A stretch of 64,000 nt of DNA from Combretum micranthum. Taxonomy: Eukaryota; Streptophyta; Magnoliopsida; Myrtales; Combretaceae. The position numbers were made by a program, and so were the translations under genes. Positions within the stretch are counted from its first letter, which is position 1, and each line of letters starts with the position of its first letter. The notes under the pieces are model-generated. The model was not told where the DNA came from. It did not search any database and saw only the letters and a program-made list of their open reading frames with translations. Shown piece by piece: positions 23,418 through 35,058 of this stretch. The stretch is from positions 248,001 to 312,000 of the forward strand of contig JAMXBD010000361.1 in the NCBI GenBank assembly GCA_024138025.1, given 5' to 3'.

Positions 23418-24689
23418 ATCTCCCTGTTTTTTATGAGATAAATATGCACAATCAATTCTAAAATAATTCTTAATTATGCAAATACTTCTCTCTCTTTCTC
23501 ATCAAAAAGAAAAAAATAAAGAAAAGAAGAACACAGACTTTGTTTAAAAAAAAATTAACTAAAACAAAATCAATTTTTTTTCCCCTATCAAAAGCACTTT
23601 TCTCAAAAAAAAAAAACAAAATTCTCCCTCTTTTGAAACAAACTTTGCTTTTTTTTTTTTTTTTGTTATGAAAAAATGAGGCAGGGAAAAGGAAATTTTC
23701 TTAAAAGGTGTCTTCCCTTAGTTCAAACAACCTTTATTTTATTTAATTTTTTTAAGAAAAATTAAAATAAAGCATAGAAGAATAAACAAATTCATAACAA
23801 CAGAAAATTACAGACGACAAACATTGACATACAAGCACAAACACAAACATACATGCAAGTGCATATTGTAATCTAAAGTCTGCAATATTTATCAACTAAG
23901 AGACTTAATATCAGATTTTCAAGTAAGTTCCTAGTTCAAAAATATTTTAGCACTCATTAACCTTTAAAATTCTCCTCTTAAAGTGCAAAACCGTTCTTCA
24001 CTCAAGGGTTTAGTAAAAAATATCAGCAACCTGATGGTTTGTATCAATAAATTTCAAGCAAATGTTTTTGTTTAGAATATGATCACTAATGAAATGATGT
24101 CTAATCTCAATATGCTTGGTTCTTGAGTGTTGAATGAGATTTTTAGTCAAATTTATAGCACTTGTATTATCAAACCGAATTGGTACACTTTTAAATTTTA
24201 AACCAAAGTCTAATAAAGTTTGTTTCATCCATAAACTTTGTGCACAACAACTGCCAACAACTATATATTCAGCTTTAGTAATTGATAATGCAATAAAATT
24301 TTGCTTCTTTGAGTGCCAAGATATTAAAGAATTACTAAGAAAATGACATGTGTCACTTGTGCTTTTCCAATCAACTTTACTACTAGCAAAGTCAGCATCA
24401 GAGTACCCAACAACTTCAAAAGAAGTATGTTTGGGATACCACAAGCTAATTTCAATAGTGCCGACAAGGTACTTGAAGATGCGTTTGACTGCACCCAAGT
24501 GTGATTCTTTTGGGCAAATTTGAAATCGTGCACATACGCATACAAAAAACATGATATCAGTCTAGAAGTTGTTAAATATAACAAACTACCTATCATGCAT
24601 CTATACATCTTTTCACAAATAGTTTTACCTTTTTCATCTTTGTCTAGTTTTACACCAGTGCTCATAGGTGTAGGTTTAAACTTACAACT
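23418..24689 (-). pseudogene. SIRE-like copia RT end and RNase H, frameshifted
   Basis: On the minus strand from about 24665 the frame reads KMYRCMIGSLLYLT, then after a frameshift CARFQICPKESHLGAVKRI. RNase H follows with its acidic residues visible: YSDADFA, KAEY and DNTSA. It then runs through KHIEIRHHFI to VADIF. There a T-run has one extra base, so the frame stops near 24010 instead of reading on into the usual TKPL. A short residual ERFCTLRGEF tail precedes the polypurine tract near 23420-23433. Everything upstream of the RT palm is missing, cut by the inverted LTR at 24690. Confidence 0.85.
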
Positions 24690-25310
24690 TGTTGAACTTT
24701 ATGTTCACGAATGATTTTGATGAGAATAAATTATTACACAATTAATTATTTAAATATCCTTAATTGTTTAAATGCTTAAAATATTTATATAATATATATA
24801 TATGCTTTGTATTTTTTCTACTGTTGTTTAAGTTTTAACAGAAAAAAAGTTGAAGAAAAGTCAAGACAAAGCTATCGAGCCCAGTAGAAGAAAGGTGGAA
24901 GCACTATTCATTAGATAAAGACAAAAGAATGAGTCTTGGGCAAAACTATGAATTCAAGTGTTAAAGTTTTGGGCAAAACTGTAAAGTCAAAAACTAAGTT
25001 TTAAGCAAAACTATGAAGTCAAGAGCTGGAGTTTTTGACAAAATCGTAAAGTCAAGAGCTGAAGTTTTATGCAAAATCATAAAGTCAAGGGTTGGAGTTT
25101 TGGCAAAATTCATAAAGTCAAAGGCTGAAAATTAAGCCTCGACCTTGGATCTCGACTTCATAAATTTACCATCGACTTTAGAAGGTTTGCCCTTGGGCAA
25201 AATTTATAAAGCCAAGAGCTAAAGTTTAGGCCTCGATCTCAGACATCGACTTTATAAATTTGCTCTTGACTTCAAAAAGTTTATCCTTGGGCAAAATTTA
25301 TAATAATAGT
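24690..25310 (+). repeat. inverted, truncated copy of the same copia LTR
   Basis: It begins tgttgaactttatgttcacg at 24690, which is the reverse complement of the right edge of the 21584-23417 LTR. The match continues through the gctatcgagcccagtagaag block and into the minisatellite, then breaks near 25310. It forms an inverted repeat of about 620 bp with 22790-23417, separated by 1.27 kb holding the RNase H fragment. Confidence 0.85.
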
Positions 25311-25329
25311 TCGATGTCATCCAAATTTG

Positions 25330-25775
25330 TTAACAAGCATAAATAATAGTGTATCTTCACCTACATTTAATAAACGTGACTAGAATATAAAAGAAAAGTG
25401 ATGCTTGTAAAATCTACAAACTTCACCATATGTCAAAATTCTTGTAGTGATGGCTGCGTTTCTTCGCCAAAACCACTGTATTTTTCAACTTCTTATTGTA
25501 GAAGTGGTTCCACCCCTGGATTTTGGAAGTCGTCACTCCCGTATGGTTGGTAAATAAGAGTGCTCATCTCAAAACCTAGCAAAATTATACGAAACTATTC
25601 TGGCGTGAAGTCAATTGAAGGCCCATAGCTTGTTGAAGTCATAGTAGTCAACATCCTTATCTACACTGAAATATGGTTGTGGCTTACGTTTAATTTACTT
25701 CCCCCTACCTTTATCTTTCTTCCCAGATTTTTGAGGAACCACAAAAGAAATAGGAGCCATTGGTATTTTTGAAAA
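25330..25775 (-). pseudogene. retroelement ORF start remnant
   Basis: On the minus strand an ATG near 25760 opens MAPISFVVPQKSGKKDKGRG, then a stop, then in the same frame KPQPYFSVDKDVDYYDFNKL and later broken fragments. A short basic Lys/Gly-rich N-terminus of this kind is common in plant retrotransposon gag or extra-ORF proteins. The family is not determined. Confidence 0.4.
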
Positions 25776-26138
25776 ATGAAATATTAGAAGGTAAATTTTA
25801 GAGAATTTAGAACTATGTGTTCTGTAAATGCTAAAGGATAGCAAAGAAATAAGAAAGTAATGCAGTTTAGTGTGTGGTGAACTTAAAAGAATTTTAGAAA
25901 TTAAAAAACAATAGCGTATGATTTCAACATTGCCAATTTTTGTAAAGGTCGAGAAAAATCCTTAGACCACTTTATAACCAAATGTTAGAATTTAATGATT
26001 TGAAATTTTCATAAACAATAAATAGCAAAGGCTAGTGAGATTCTTGACTCACCACACTTATTTCTTCTGAATACGTGCTCATTCACATATTCAAATTTTA
26101 ACTTCACAGAATATTCAATGCAAACAGTGAAAGCTAAT
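25776..26138. other. unassigned spacer
   Basis: No coding or repeat structure was recognised between the gag-like start and the hAT-like element. Confidence 0.4.
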
Positions 26139-26146
26139 CTTCTACA

Positions 26147-27054
26147 TAGGGATGCAACCAAGGTGGATCATTATAGGGTACCCGCCCGCCCGCCCCGCTA
26201 AAAACCCTATAGGGTTTAGGGTCGGGTTGTACTAATAATCCGTTGGGAAAACCCAACCCGACATAATTAAAAATATTAAAATTTTAGTTTAAGGAATCTA
26301 TTTGTTTATTAGTTGAATGATGCTTTTTATATATGTATTTATTAAAAATTAATACAAATACATTAAAAAATTTAAAGTGAAGCTCCTTCTACCATCACAT
26401 TTTTAGTTCATTAAACATGCCGCTAGCAAAATTTACATTGGCGCATTAATGTTGTTATATTATTTGTAAGTGCATTTGTAGACGTCGACAATTTTTTCTT
26501 CCATTATAATTATCACACATCATATTCAGGTCCGATACCCATCTTTCATATGGCTGTTACTTAAATTTGAAGTAATATGGTCCTATTGGGGTTTTAAATA
26601 TTTTTAAAGTTTTACTCAATGTAATAGGATTAGGTCAAATTCTTAATTTGGATGCATGATTGACAAACCGTGGAAGTTTCATTTTTATAATAATACAAAT
26701 TTTGTTCATCTTAATTTAGAAAGGATAGTCTTTATGATTAGTCAACAATGCTAATACATATAATCCAACTTTAACTCTAATCAAAATTGAGATGTTTCCC
26801 TAAATCTCTACAATTTTTTATTTTCACCTTTCCAAAGTATCACAATATAAGTCAATTATATAACCATAATATATTTTGCAACACATTTAAAGATGTACGC
26901 AATTTTTCCTTTCAATTTACATTGATAGAAATGGAAAGAGATAATAAAAAGAATTGTTTTTTTTTAATCGGGTCGGGTTCTGGGACATACTTTTATAGCC
27001 GGGTCGGGTTTTGAGACTTAATGACCCTCCCAGACCCGCCCCGTTTACATCCCT
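26147..27054. mobile_element. non-autonomous hAT-like element (clade B), 8-bp TSD
   Basis: The ends are tagggatgcaacc and, at the right, the complement of tagggatgtaaacgggg. The flanks are cttctaca (26139-26146) and cttctacg (27055-27062), matching at 7 of 8 positions as for hAT target duplications. The subterminal regions are rich in gggtcgggt and cccaacccgac words. No transposase is encoded. A piece of its left end recurs at about 34600-34730. Confidence 0.8.
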
Positions 27055-27080
27055 ACTTCTACGTCTAATAGATTCCTGAC

Positions 27081-30000
27081 TGTCACGCTCTAAAGGGTCC
27101 CTAAATGCGATAGTCCGCCATACTCAATATAAAAGCTTAAGTATGACAACCTTAGTCATCTCATAAGCTTCGATACCGGGTGTAAGGCATACATTCATGA
27201 TCACAAAGGGCTAACTTTGAAACAAGTTGTTTAAGAATAAATTCATATAGCAGTTTAACAATAGAAATCATAACATTATATCTGAAATAGGGAAATAATA
27301 AAGGTTTTACAATATCAAAGGGGCATTCCGCTATCAAAATATAATCCATCAAGGTCTATCGAAGCCTAATCAAAATAATTACATAGAGATTTACTTAGAA
27401 GTCTAAGTCTACATCTAGTCTCTGACTTCTTCCAAAAACTCCTTAAGCCAAAAAGTAGTACTTGTGAGAAATAGCCTTGTGGCTTCAACCATAAATAAGG
27501 AAACTACAAAAGGTATTTATAAGGGAGTAAGCTTCTTACTTAGTGAGAATTAAATCTACAAGTAAAGTACTCATAAATCGATAATCAATCAAGTTATTTA
27601 CTAAACGTATGAGATGCAATCAAACACATGAGCAAACAATACATATGACTTTCCGGGAATCATATGTTTGAATGGATTTACCTCTCCATTCGGTGGTTAG
27701 GTGTTTCAAGCAATGAGACCATAGTTCTCAAATGATACTTTTGTAGTTTTATACAGATTCCTACTAATCACTAAAATAGTTGATTCAGGTGCCCACTCAT
27801 CATTTAACTACAGGCAATTCAAGCCATAGAGTAGAATTTTAGGTTCCTCAACCTCATTACTATGCCCTTGTCCTACCAAGGGTATAATAATGAATGCAAT
27901 GTGACTCACTACGTGTCATGCATGAATCATTTTAATTAAGTTATCATGGCATAATATTTAGACATTTTATAAGTAATCATAGAATTTACAGACAAAACAT
28001 TCCTATACTAAATCATACAAGAATTAGTTAACAATTTTCGCCTTGATGTACTTATCATAATTTCAATCATATAAGTAAAGCACATGTGTTATCATATTTT
28101 ATCTTTTCCTAAAGTCTAATGTCACTAAACTATAAGCAAATACATAAGCACAAAATGCGAGAATTTAAACTTACTCGGCCATAGTAGCAAAAGCTTCTTA
28201 GTCGAAATGGTTCTCCAGTAAGGTAGCTCAGACTCCACGAGTCCACGTCACATATGCAAGAGAAATACCCAAAATGAGTATTTCCTTGAAGTTCTACATA
28301 AACTTACAACTCTACTCTACTAAGTTCATCAAAATTCCTATAGAGTGAAATTCCAACTTAAAATTGTCATAACTTGTTCATTTTAACTCGGAATTTTACA
28401 TATTATATACCGATTTCTATTTTCTCAAAAATATTTATCTATTTCTAAGGTTGTTTCCTACATACAAGGTCATTTGAGTTCCTAAAAATCACAGTACATA
28501 AACAAAACGAAAATCCCAGCTTTTTAAAAACAATTTTCCAAACTCATCTTCGTTCAAAAATCTTTTAGCAAAAATATAAATGTGTATATAGTTGAAAAAT
28601 CCTTTGAGTATATAATATATATATATATATATATATAAACACATATTATATGCAAAGATTTTAATGGTGTTGTCTCAACTATTATTTTTCGTAAAACAAT
28701 TTATTTTAAGGTGTCAAAACTTGAAACTTAACAAATTCTTTTCTAAGTATTTGGAAAAACTTTATAATTTCTTAGGTTATTGTAAATAAGCATATTCTTA
28801 TTTTTGTTCCCAATTTCTTTTCCAACACAAATAAATTTCTCTTTAACTTTAATCTTCTACAATTTCGCTTTTTGTGGCAAAATGGAGTTTCCAAAGTTTT
28901 TCTTAAGTTGTCGATAGTCTATAATGATTTTGAGTTATATATATCTTCCTTAAAATGGTTTTGTTAAATAAGTTTCTATCCTCTTATATTTTTATTTATT
29001 AAATCCTTTAAGAATATATTTTATTTCTAAAACTTGGTCTTTTAATTTCCTTTACCGATTTTATTTGAAAAGAAATCATCTTTTTGAGTTGTTAATAAAA
29101 TCCATTGCTTTTTAACTCATCATATTTATATTCTTTTTATCTTTTTGAAAATAGTTTTATCAATTAGAAACTTGAAAATCATTATTTTTCTAAGTGGATT
29201 TATAGATTAGTGAGTTGATTTTATCTTAACCTTGAAAACTAGTTTGTTCCTTGGTTTTTATTTTGAATTTGGAAAGACTTCAATCTTAAGCTTTTTATGA
29301 AAAATTTGTGTATCAACAAATTTATTTTTATTAAGCTTTAGGTTATCTTATTGTGAAAAGAAAGTGTTTATTTCCTTTATTTTCTTGGTAAAATTATCCT
29401 TGTTGTCATTTAAGAAAACTTTGAGAAAGCTTGCAAAAATCCATTTTCTAAGTTGTTGATGAGAAACTCTTTTATTTAGTGACTAGTTACATAACAAAAA
29501 AGTTTTAGTTTAAAGTTCCTCTTTTGAAGAAAAATTCCACTTTAAATGTTGTTAAGACAATATCATTATGAAGATGCATGTATATGGGCATGTAATATGA
29601 AAATGATGAAAATATAAGATAAGAAGCAAGATAATAATAATAAGCAAGATAATATGATGGAGAATTGAGAACCTTAGCTTCATCAAGGTAACCCAGTCAA
29701 ATATTAGGAGCCTTAGCTTCTTCAAGGCATCCCAGGACTAAGAATAGATAAGTCCCAAAAAGAAAAAGAAAAGCAATAATAATAAGCTTGTTAGTGAGTT
29801 AATGAGTATTTAGGCTCTACATAAATATAGGTAATATGATATAAATGTTATGTTAGAACAATAGTAATAGTATGTACATAAGCAAAACAACATAATAGTA
29901 AAATAACATAATATGAAATTTATTCAGGGACAAAAACAAAATATGAACATAGTGTTACTTCTATAACATTTGAATGTTTAAGAAACATACACCATGGTCA

Positions 30001-30928
30001 TGTCAAGTTACATGACCTACTAGAATAATATGGTAAGAATATCTACCTGAAGTGAAAGTATGAAAGTGTTAGTGTAATAAAAGTTTGGATAGTGTATGTG
30101 TATAGAAAGTGTAGGAAAAATGGGTAGTAGAGGAAAAGAAAAGAGTGAATTTGAGAGAATTTTGGTATGGTAAATGAATGTTTGAAAGAAATAGAGGGAG
30201 ATGAGGTATTTATAGAAATTTTGGAATGAAAATTGTGTGAATTAAATAAATTGAAAAAGAAAATGAAATAAATGTTGTGTGTATGAAGGAGGGCCGGCAT
30301 GATGCATAGGGAAGAGAGAGAGGGATTTTTTATTTGTTTTGTATTTTTGTTAATTAAAAGTAATAAGTTGTAAGGTTTGAAGTGAATGAAGATGTTTGGG
30401 AAATGTAAAAAGTAGATAATAGGTATGTAGAGTGTAACAATAGGTGTAGAAAAGTAGAGATAGGTGAATAGTAGTGAATAGTGTAGTATAGTACTATGAA
30501 TAGTAGATAAGATAAATTAATACCCGTAGTAAAGAAAATACGAGTAATTAGCTATATCTGATATTTTTTAGATACCAAAAAATTATAAAACTGATATTTT
30601 TGAGATCCTTGTATTTTTACGAGTTTATTGGTATTATTGAAACATTTTTACTGTCGGGTGTACCAACGCATGGTTTTCAAAAACTAATCTTGTTCGAATC
30701 CGAAAAACACTAAAAATTAACAAATATGATATTTTTAGGATTCCTTATATTATTACGAACTATTATCCACCACTACTATTTTAATTTCATTTTTTCGAGG
30801 TTAAGATCACGGGATTGCCGGATCTAATCTACTAGTATTTAATGTATATTTGTTGACCTTAGAATTTTTGGTTGACTTTTGATTTAAGATTTAAGCATAA
30901 ATCGTAGCATAAAACCTAGGGGATTACA
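27081..30928 (-). mobile_element. giant solo LTR (3.85 kb), TSD ctgac
   Basis: It starts tgtcacgctc at 27081 and ends ggggattaca at 30928, with ctgac on both sides (27076-27080 and 30929-30933). It has no internal domain, so it is a solo LTR. On the minus strand a TATA box, tataaatacctc, lies near 30210, then a leader, placing U3 at the right. It belongs to the family of 12241-16082, with shared blocks such as cataactt..ttttaactcggaatttt near 28370. The minor (AT)n tract at 28613-28637 lies inside it. Confidence 0.87.
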
Positions 30929-30933
30929 CTGAC

Positions 30934-31204
30934 TTTGTGAAAATGCAATCACGCATTCTCCACTCCTTCACTCTTCACAAATTTAAATGTTCAACTTTTA
31001 CATAAATAGGAAAAGCCAGTCTTGCGTCTATCATTTGTTCCTATTTCTTCTTACTCGATGCATCACTCTTTGCAATACCTGTCCATGCTTATCTTTTCCC
31101 ATTTGTTCTTTTGCTAAAAGAAAACTTGACAATTCATTCATCAAGCTAACATGAACAGCGAAGGCATGTGACAATGTTCACATGATATGCAAATGCAGAA
31201 TATA
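30934..31204. other. unassigned spacer
   Basis: No gene or element boundary was recognised. Confidence 0.4.
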
Positions 31205-31415
31205 AGGGTCTCTTTGTTTCATCTTTTTCTGGTCATTTTGGCATCATGTTTTTGTCATTTTCAAATAGATGCTTGTTGAGAAATAGATGCAGAAAAAAAA
31301 ATTGACAGTTTTACTCATAAACAAACTTAAAACATACAATACATATAAGTTACAGATGCAGATCAAATATAGATACGATACAGATAAAAATCAAACAATC
31401 TAAAAAGACTCTAAA
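31205..31415. repeat. short inverted-repeat element (MITE family M, copy 1)
   Basis: The left end, agggtctctttgttt, pairs with the right end, whose complement reads agagtctttttagattgttt. The inside carries cagatgcag/gatacagat words also seen in 41390-41632. No coding capacity. Confidence 0.5.
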
Positions 31416-31859
31416 GTTCCAAGACTCATCACATCCTACACTATTCCATGGTCATATTTTCAGCTATCTTTTCAAGCTTTGTTTTTTTTTTTTTTTAATT
31501 TAGTTTTCTAGATTTCGTCAAACTGAGAGGGAACCGCTAGTTCCATGGGTCAACTACTGGTTCTCAATTAGGCAATTCCATGACCCTACCCACCATAACT
31601 CGACAGAACCGACAAGTCATTTGGCAGTTCTTATCCATCACAATTAAGTCTGTTTCCCATTCAGGAGTCGATGGCAATGAGTCAGGTTAGTTTTCTAGTT
31701 CGGAACCGTTTTTAAATGATGCCTACCATAGATCCTGGAAATAGAGAGTGAAGCTTAAATAAAATAGAAATCTTCTCAAACCAAAATTGTTCATTCAACT
31801 TCTATCTGTTAACGTAAGTTATCTAAACAACGTTAGGTGCACCTTAACTGTCCGTTGAC
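31416..31859. other. unassigned spacer
   Basis: It contains a poly-T run at about 31482-31496 and nothing else that I can support. Confidence 0.35.
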
Positions 31860-32092
31860 ACGTATAGTCATTCATTCCTTCCTTGTTCTCTTGAAAGGAA
31901 TAATAATTCATAATGAATTGCTATTATGTAAAATAATGAATAGTCTCTATCCATGAATTGTCATTCAATGGTCTATTTTTTCACTTTGTCATAAATACTC
32001 ATATCTTGAAAATAACACCTTACAATCCTATTACATTCCTTTGAATTTCATTTCCTCCTTATTCTATTCAACGAAGTGAACAGGCCATGAGT
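31860..32092. repeat. MITE-like element abutting the chitinase ghost
   Basis: The right part reads on the complement as gttcacttcgttgaatagaa followed by taaggaggaaatg, a style typical of short plant inverted-repeat elements. The left part has ttgaaaggaataata. The exact ends and duplication are not resolved. Its right edge coincides with the loss of chitinase coding sequence. Confidence 0.4.
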
Positions 32093-32780
32093 GTTACATT
32101 TAAAGACCATTTGCCATGGTAATCAAATAAAAAATGTCCCATATGCCAATAAATAAGCTGCCGCATAGTTTGGCAGTATTTAGGAAGTCGGTCCTTGATA
32201 AAGTGGAAAAGAAATTATCTACCCTTCTTCTTATTTACAATAGACTATTTAATATGAGAAGTAAAACTCACATTTATTTAATAGACTATTTAATGGTATC
32301 CATCTAACAATTTAGATAATAAATACTCATATTAAATTTTTATTTTATTCTAAGTATTAACATCTAATAGTTTAGATAATAAATATTTAGCTTCCGTACT
32401 AAATGTGATGAAAACATAAGTAACTATTAAATGTGATGAAAACATAAGTAAAACACCAATTTAAGAGAGTAAATACTCACCCTTTCATTTGATATGTAAG
32501 TTATATATGGTAGCGGTTCCTTAAAATTAAAAGACCAATCTAGATCCTTATTGTAAGAAAACTAAATGATCAAGAAAACATTTGACTTTGTTCGACATTC
32601 ATAGGAAATTTCAGAACATTCATAAGGTCAAACAAAATTAAAAGGAAGAGCAATAGACTGGAGAAGCCAATAGAGCTCCTCCACAACAACAACAATAATA
32701 ATAATAATTTTAGTGTTCTCAATTTTCTCATCCTCATTTTATATATCGGTTTTCTACTGTTTGTGATTACTGATTGCCTC
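32093..32780 (+). pseudogene. ghost of a third chitinase copy: last codons and 3' flank
   Basis: From gttaca at 32093 the sequence aligns with the end of copy 1 exon 3 (gttaca, then accatttgcc, then a taat-aaat block around the stop). It continues in the same order through the 3' flank: aaatgtcccat, atagtttggca, ttcttcttattta, gactatttaatatga, aacaccaatttaag and gttctcaatttt. About 25 bases of coding sequence remain, and nothing upstream of them matches a chitinase. It has a private 28-base tandem duplication around 32396-32452 (aaatgtgatgaaaacataag twice). The homology fades near 32780. Confidence 0.75.
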
Positions 32781-32984
32781 CATTGCAGGGATCACATGCA
32801 TATATTTATTTGATCATCTAACCCTTCCTACAAAAAGCGATTATTTAGTAACCAATGGTATTGAAATTGGAAGTCTGGGCAATACTTGTCAAAAAAAATA
32901 TTCTATTAAAGTGGTTTGTTCGAACAATATTCATCAAAAGAAATATTATAATATGAGTATTAAAATTCTTAATGATAAAAATGA

Positions 32985-33110
32985 ATCGAATTACTCATGA
33001 GCTATTTAAACTCAAGCCAATACTCAAACTCGAATTAGCTTAACTAATTATAAGCTCAAACTAATTTGAACTTACTTTATAAACAAGTTAAATTTAAACT
33101 TGAAGTAAAA
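32985..33110. repeat. fragment of hAT-like clade A
   Basis: The wording (actcatgagctatttaaact, ctcaaactcgaattagc) matches the interior of the elements at 4011 and 34738. The ends are not preserved. Confidence 0.45.
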
Positions 33111-33569
33111 TACATATATATATATATATGTAAATTAAAATCTTACCAATGTTTAAAACTCGGTAAAATGCTCTAATTTGCAGGTTAATAATAATGAATA
33201 AAAAGAACTCATTTGCGGCTTAAATTCGGTTAACTAATGAAGTAGCAATTCTTATGCTACACATTTGTTTTCATTTAGATTAAATTAGAAATTTTATAGA
33301 ATTAATAATATGAAAAATTGTTTCAGAAAGCCAAATGAATTATGTTTTATTATTAAATAATAATATTAGTTAACTGACGCATCGATTTCAAGTTCTCTGA
33401 AAAAAATTAATTTAATAAAATAATATTATTAATTTATTACTAAACGTCACCTAAAAAAAAAAACTTGAACACTTAGTGATAAACATGAGTGAAAGTTCAG
33501 TCTACTCCTTTCACAAAAAATAATTACTAAAATAACATTGGGATCAAATTGATTACCAAAATTCCTTTT
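33111..33569. other. AT-rich spacer
   Basis: An (AT)n tract lies near 33113-33130. Nothing else is seen. Confidence 0.4.
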
Positions 33570-33985
33570 TAAAATCGCATTTTGGAAATGTAAGTTCAAT
33601 TCGTACACAAATCACATGTACAACTTGCAATTGTATTAAAAACAGATTGCCAACAAAATCACATATTACAAACGCGAGTTAGGTTTGTTGACATTGTGAA
33701 ATCGCATGTAACACAAGTGATTCATTTTTTTTTATTACAACTACAAAATTGCAAGTATGTTATGCAATTTACCTATGTGATTTTATTTAAAACTAATTTC
33801 TACACATGCGATTTATTTAAGGTTTGTTGCAACTACAACACAGGTATGCTATGCGATATACATGAAATTGCAGATGTAGTATGCAATTTACCTAAACCCA
33901 CACTCTTAACATGCCGTTTAATTCAAATCGCATTTGCTACCTACAAGTTCCCTATTTAAGTGAAAGCACCATTTCATTTTGATAT
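33570..33985. repeat. field of aaatcgcat / atgcgattt words
   Basis: The 9-mer aaatcgcat, or close variants with one change, occurs in both orientations at least ten times between 33570 and 33985, spaced irregularly at 20-50 bases and linked by ttacctatg/ttgttgcaactac phrases. This is not simple tandem repetition. No transposon family is recognised. Confidence 0.45.
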
Positions 33986-34599
33986 CGCAATTAACCAGTG
34001 ATTTTGTTGACCCTACTTTCCAAATCTAATCCATAAATCAGAATCAGCCAAGTTCCCTCCAAATGTAGTCTCCAGCCTCTATTCCATTCAAGCTCTCCTC
34101 TCTTATTTCTTCTCTCTCTATGACTGCTCTCTATCTCTCTAGCTGTCTCTATATTGGTTCCATGCTTTCCTCTAGCTACTTTGCTCCATTTGCAATCGTC
34201 TATCTTTGTTTCCATCTATGAAGGGAAATGTTTATGCAATTCTCTCTTGGTTAAGGTAGAGTTTCCATAAAATTGTGTTTTATTATTGACTACATGTGCA
34301 TTGACGTTTATTTTGGTAGATCTTCCCTGTCCAGTTGTCCGTTGATGTAAAGCACTGCCATTTGCTCTCTCTCATGCCAAACGTCTCTGTCGTTGGTTGT
34401 TTCAGTCGTCTCTCTCTTAGCTTTCTCTCCATCAGTACTCTCATTATCTCTCACCAGTTCCTAACTACCATGAAAGTAATTATCTGTCTTTTGTATTTTC
34501 ATTGTTTACTATTCCTATTTTGCTCTAGGAATTTTGAATGATTATGTTGTCAGTGATAATCTACGGTCAAGCAGATCATTAAAGGACATCCGAGTTACC
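33986..34599. other. pyrimidine-rich unassigned stretch
   Basis: Long ctctctc-rich runs at 34090-34170 and 34370-34450. Small open frames on either strand follow from the composition and have no recognisable domain. It could be a leader or untranslated region; there is no direct support. Confidence 0.35.
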
Positions 34600-34729
34600 T
34601 GACTTGCTATAAACCTTCTAGGATTTTAAGACGAGTTAGGAAAAATTTTTACAAACCTTATAAAGTTTAGGGTCAGGGTCAGGTCGTAGGTCGTAGTTCA
34701 TAGTTATGACTCTATGGGAAACCTAACCC
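34600..34729. repeat. left-end fragment of hAT-like clade B
   Basis: It shares cctataaagtttagggtc and tatgggaaacctaaccca wording with the first 130 bases of 26147-27054. It lies directly next to the clade A element at 34738. Confidence 0.5.
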
Positions 34730-34737
34730 ATCAAAAT

Positions 34738-35050
34738 TAGGGCTATGAATGAGTCGAAACAACTCAGGAGCTACTCGAGTTTGACTCAGCAAAAGCTCAA
34801 ATTCAACTCACTCACAATCAAGTCGAGCTCGAGTTCGAGCTACTCGAGTAGCTATCAAGCTCAAGTTCAAGCTTTAAAATACTTGGCTCAATGAGCTCGT
34901 GAGCTTAATCGAATGGAGTCGAGTCGAGTTCTAATGTATCAAGTGTTAAATACTCACTATAGTTAAATCAATATTTAAAAGAATAATCGAGTCCAATTCG
35001 AGTCAAGTTCAAACTTAGTATTGTATCGAATTGACTCGTTTACAAACCTA
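34738..35050. mobile_element. non-autonomous hAT-like element (clade A copy 2), 8-bp TSD
   Basis: It starts tagggctatgaatgagt and ends with the complement of taggtttgtaaacgagtc. The flanks are atcaaaat (34730-34737) and gtcaaaat (35051-35058), 7 of 8 matching. The inside is dense in gagctcgag and ctcgagt words. No coding capacity. Confidence 0.8.
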
Positions 35051-35058
35051 GTCAAAAT

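Noticed and set aside
19730..25310. The idea that the 19.7-kb LTR resumes to the right of the copia complex with a tctta duplication
   Set aside because: I could not find tctta next to an ...aca edge between 21.3 and 26.1 kb.
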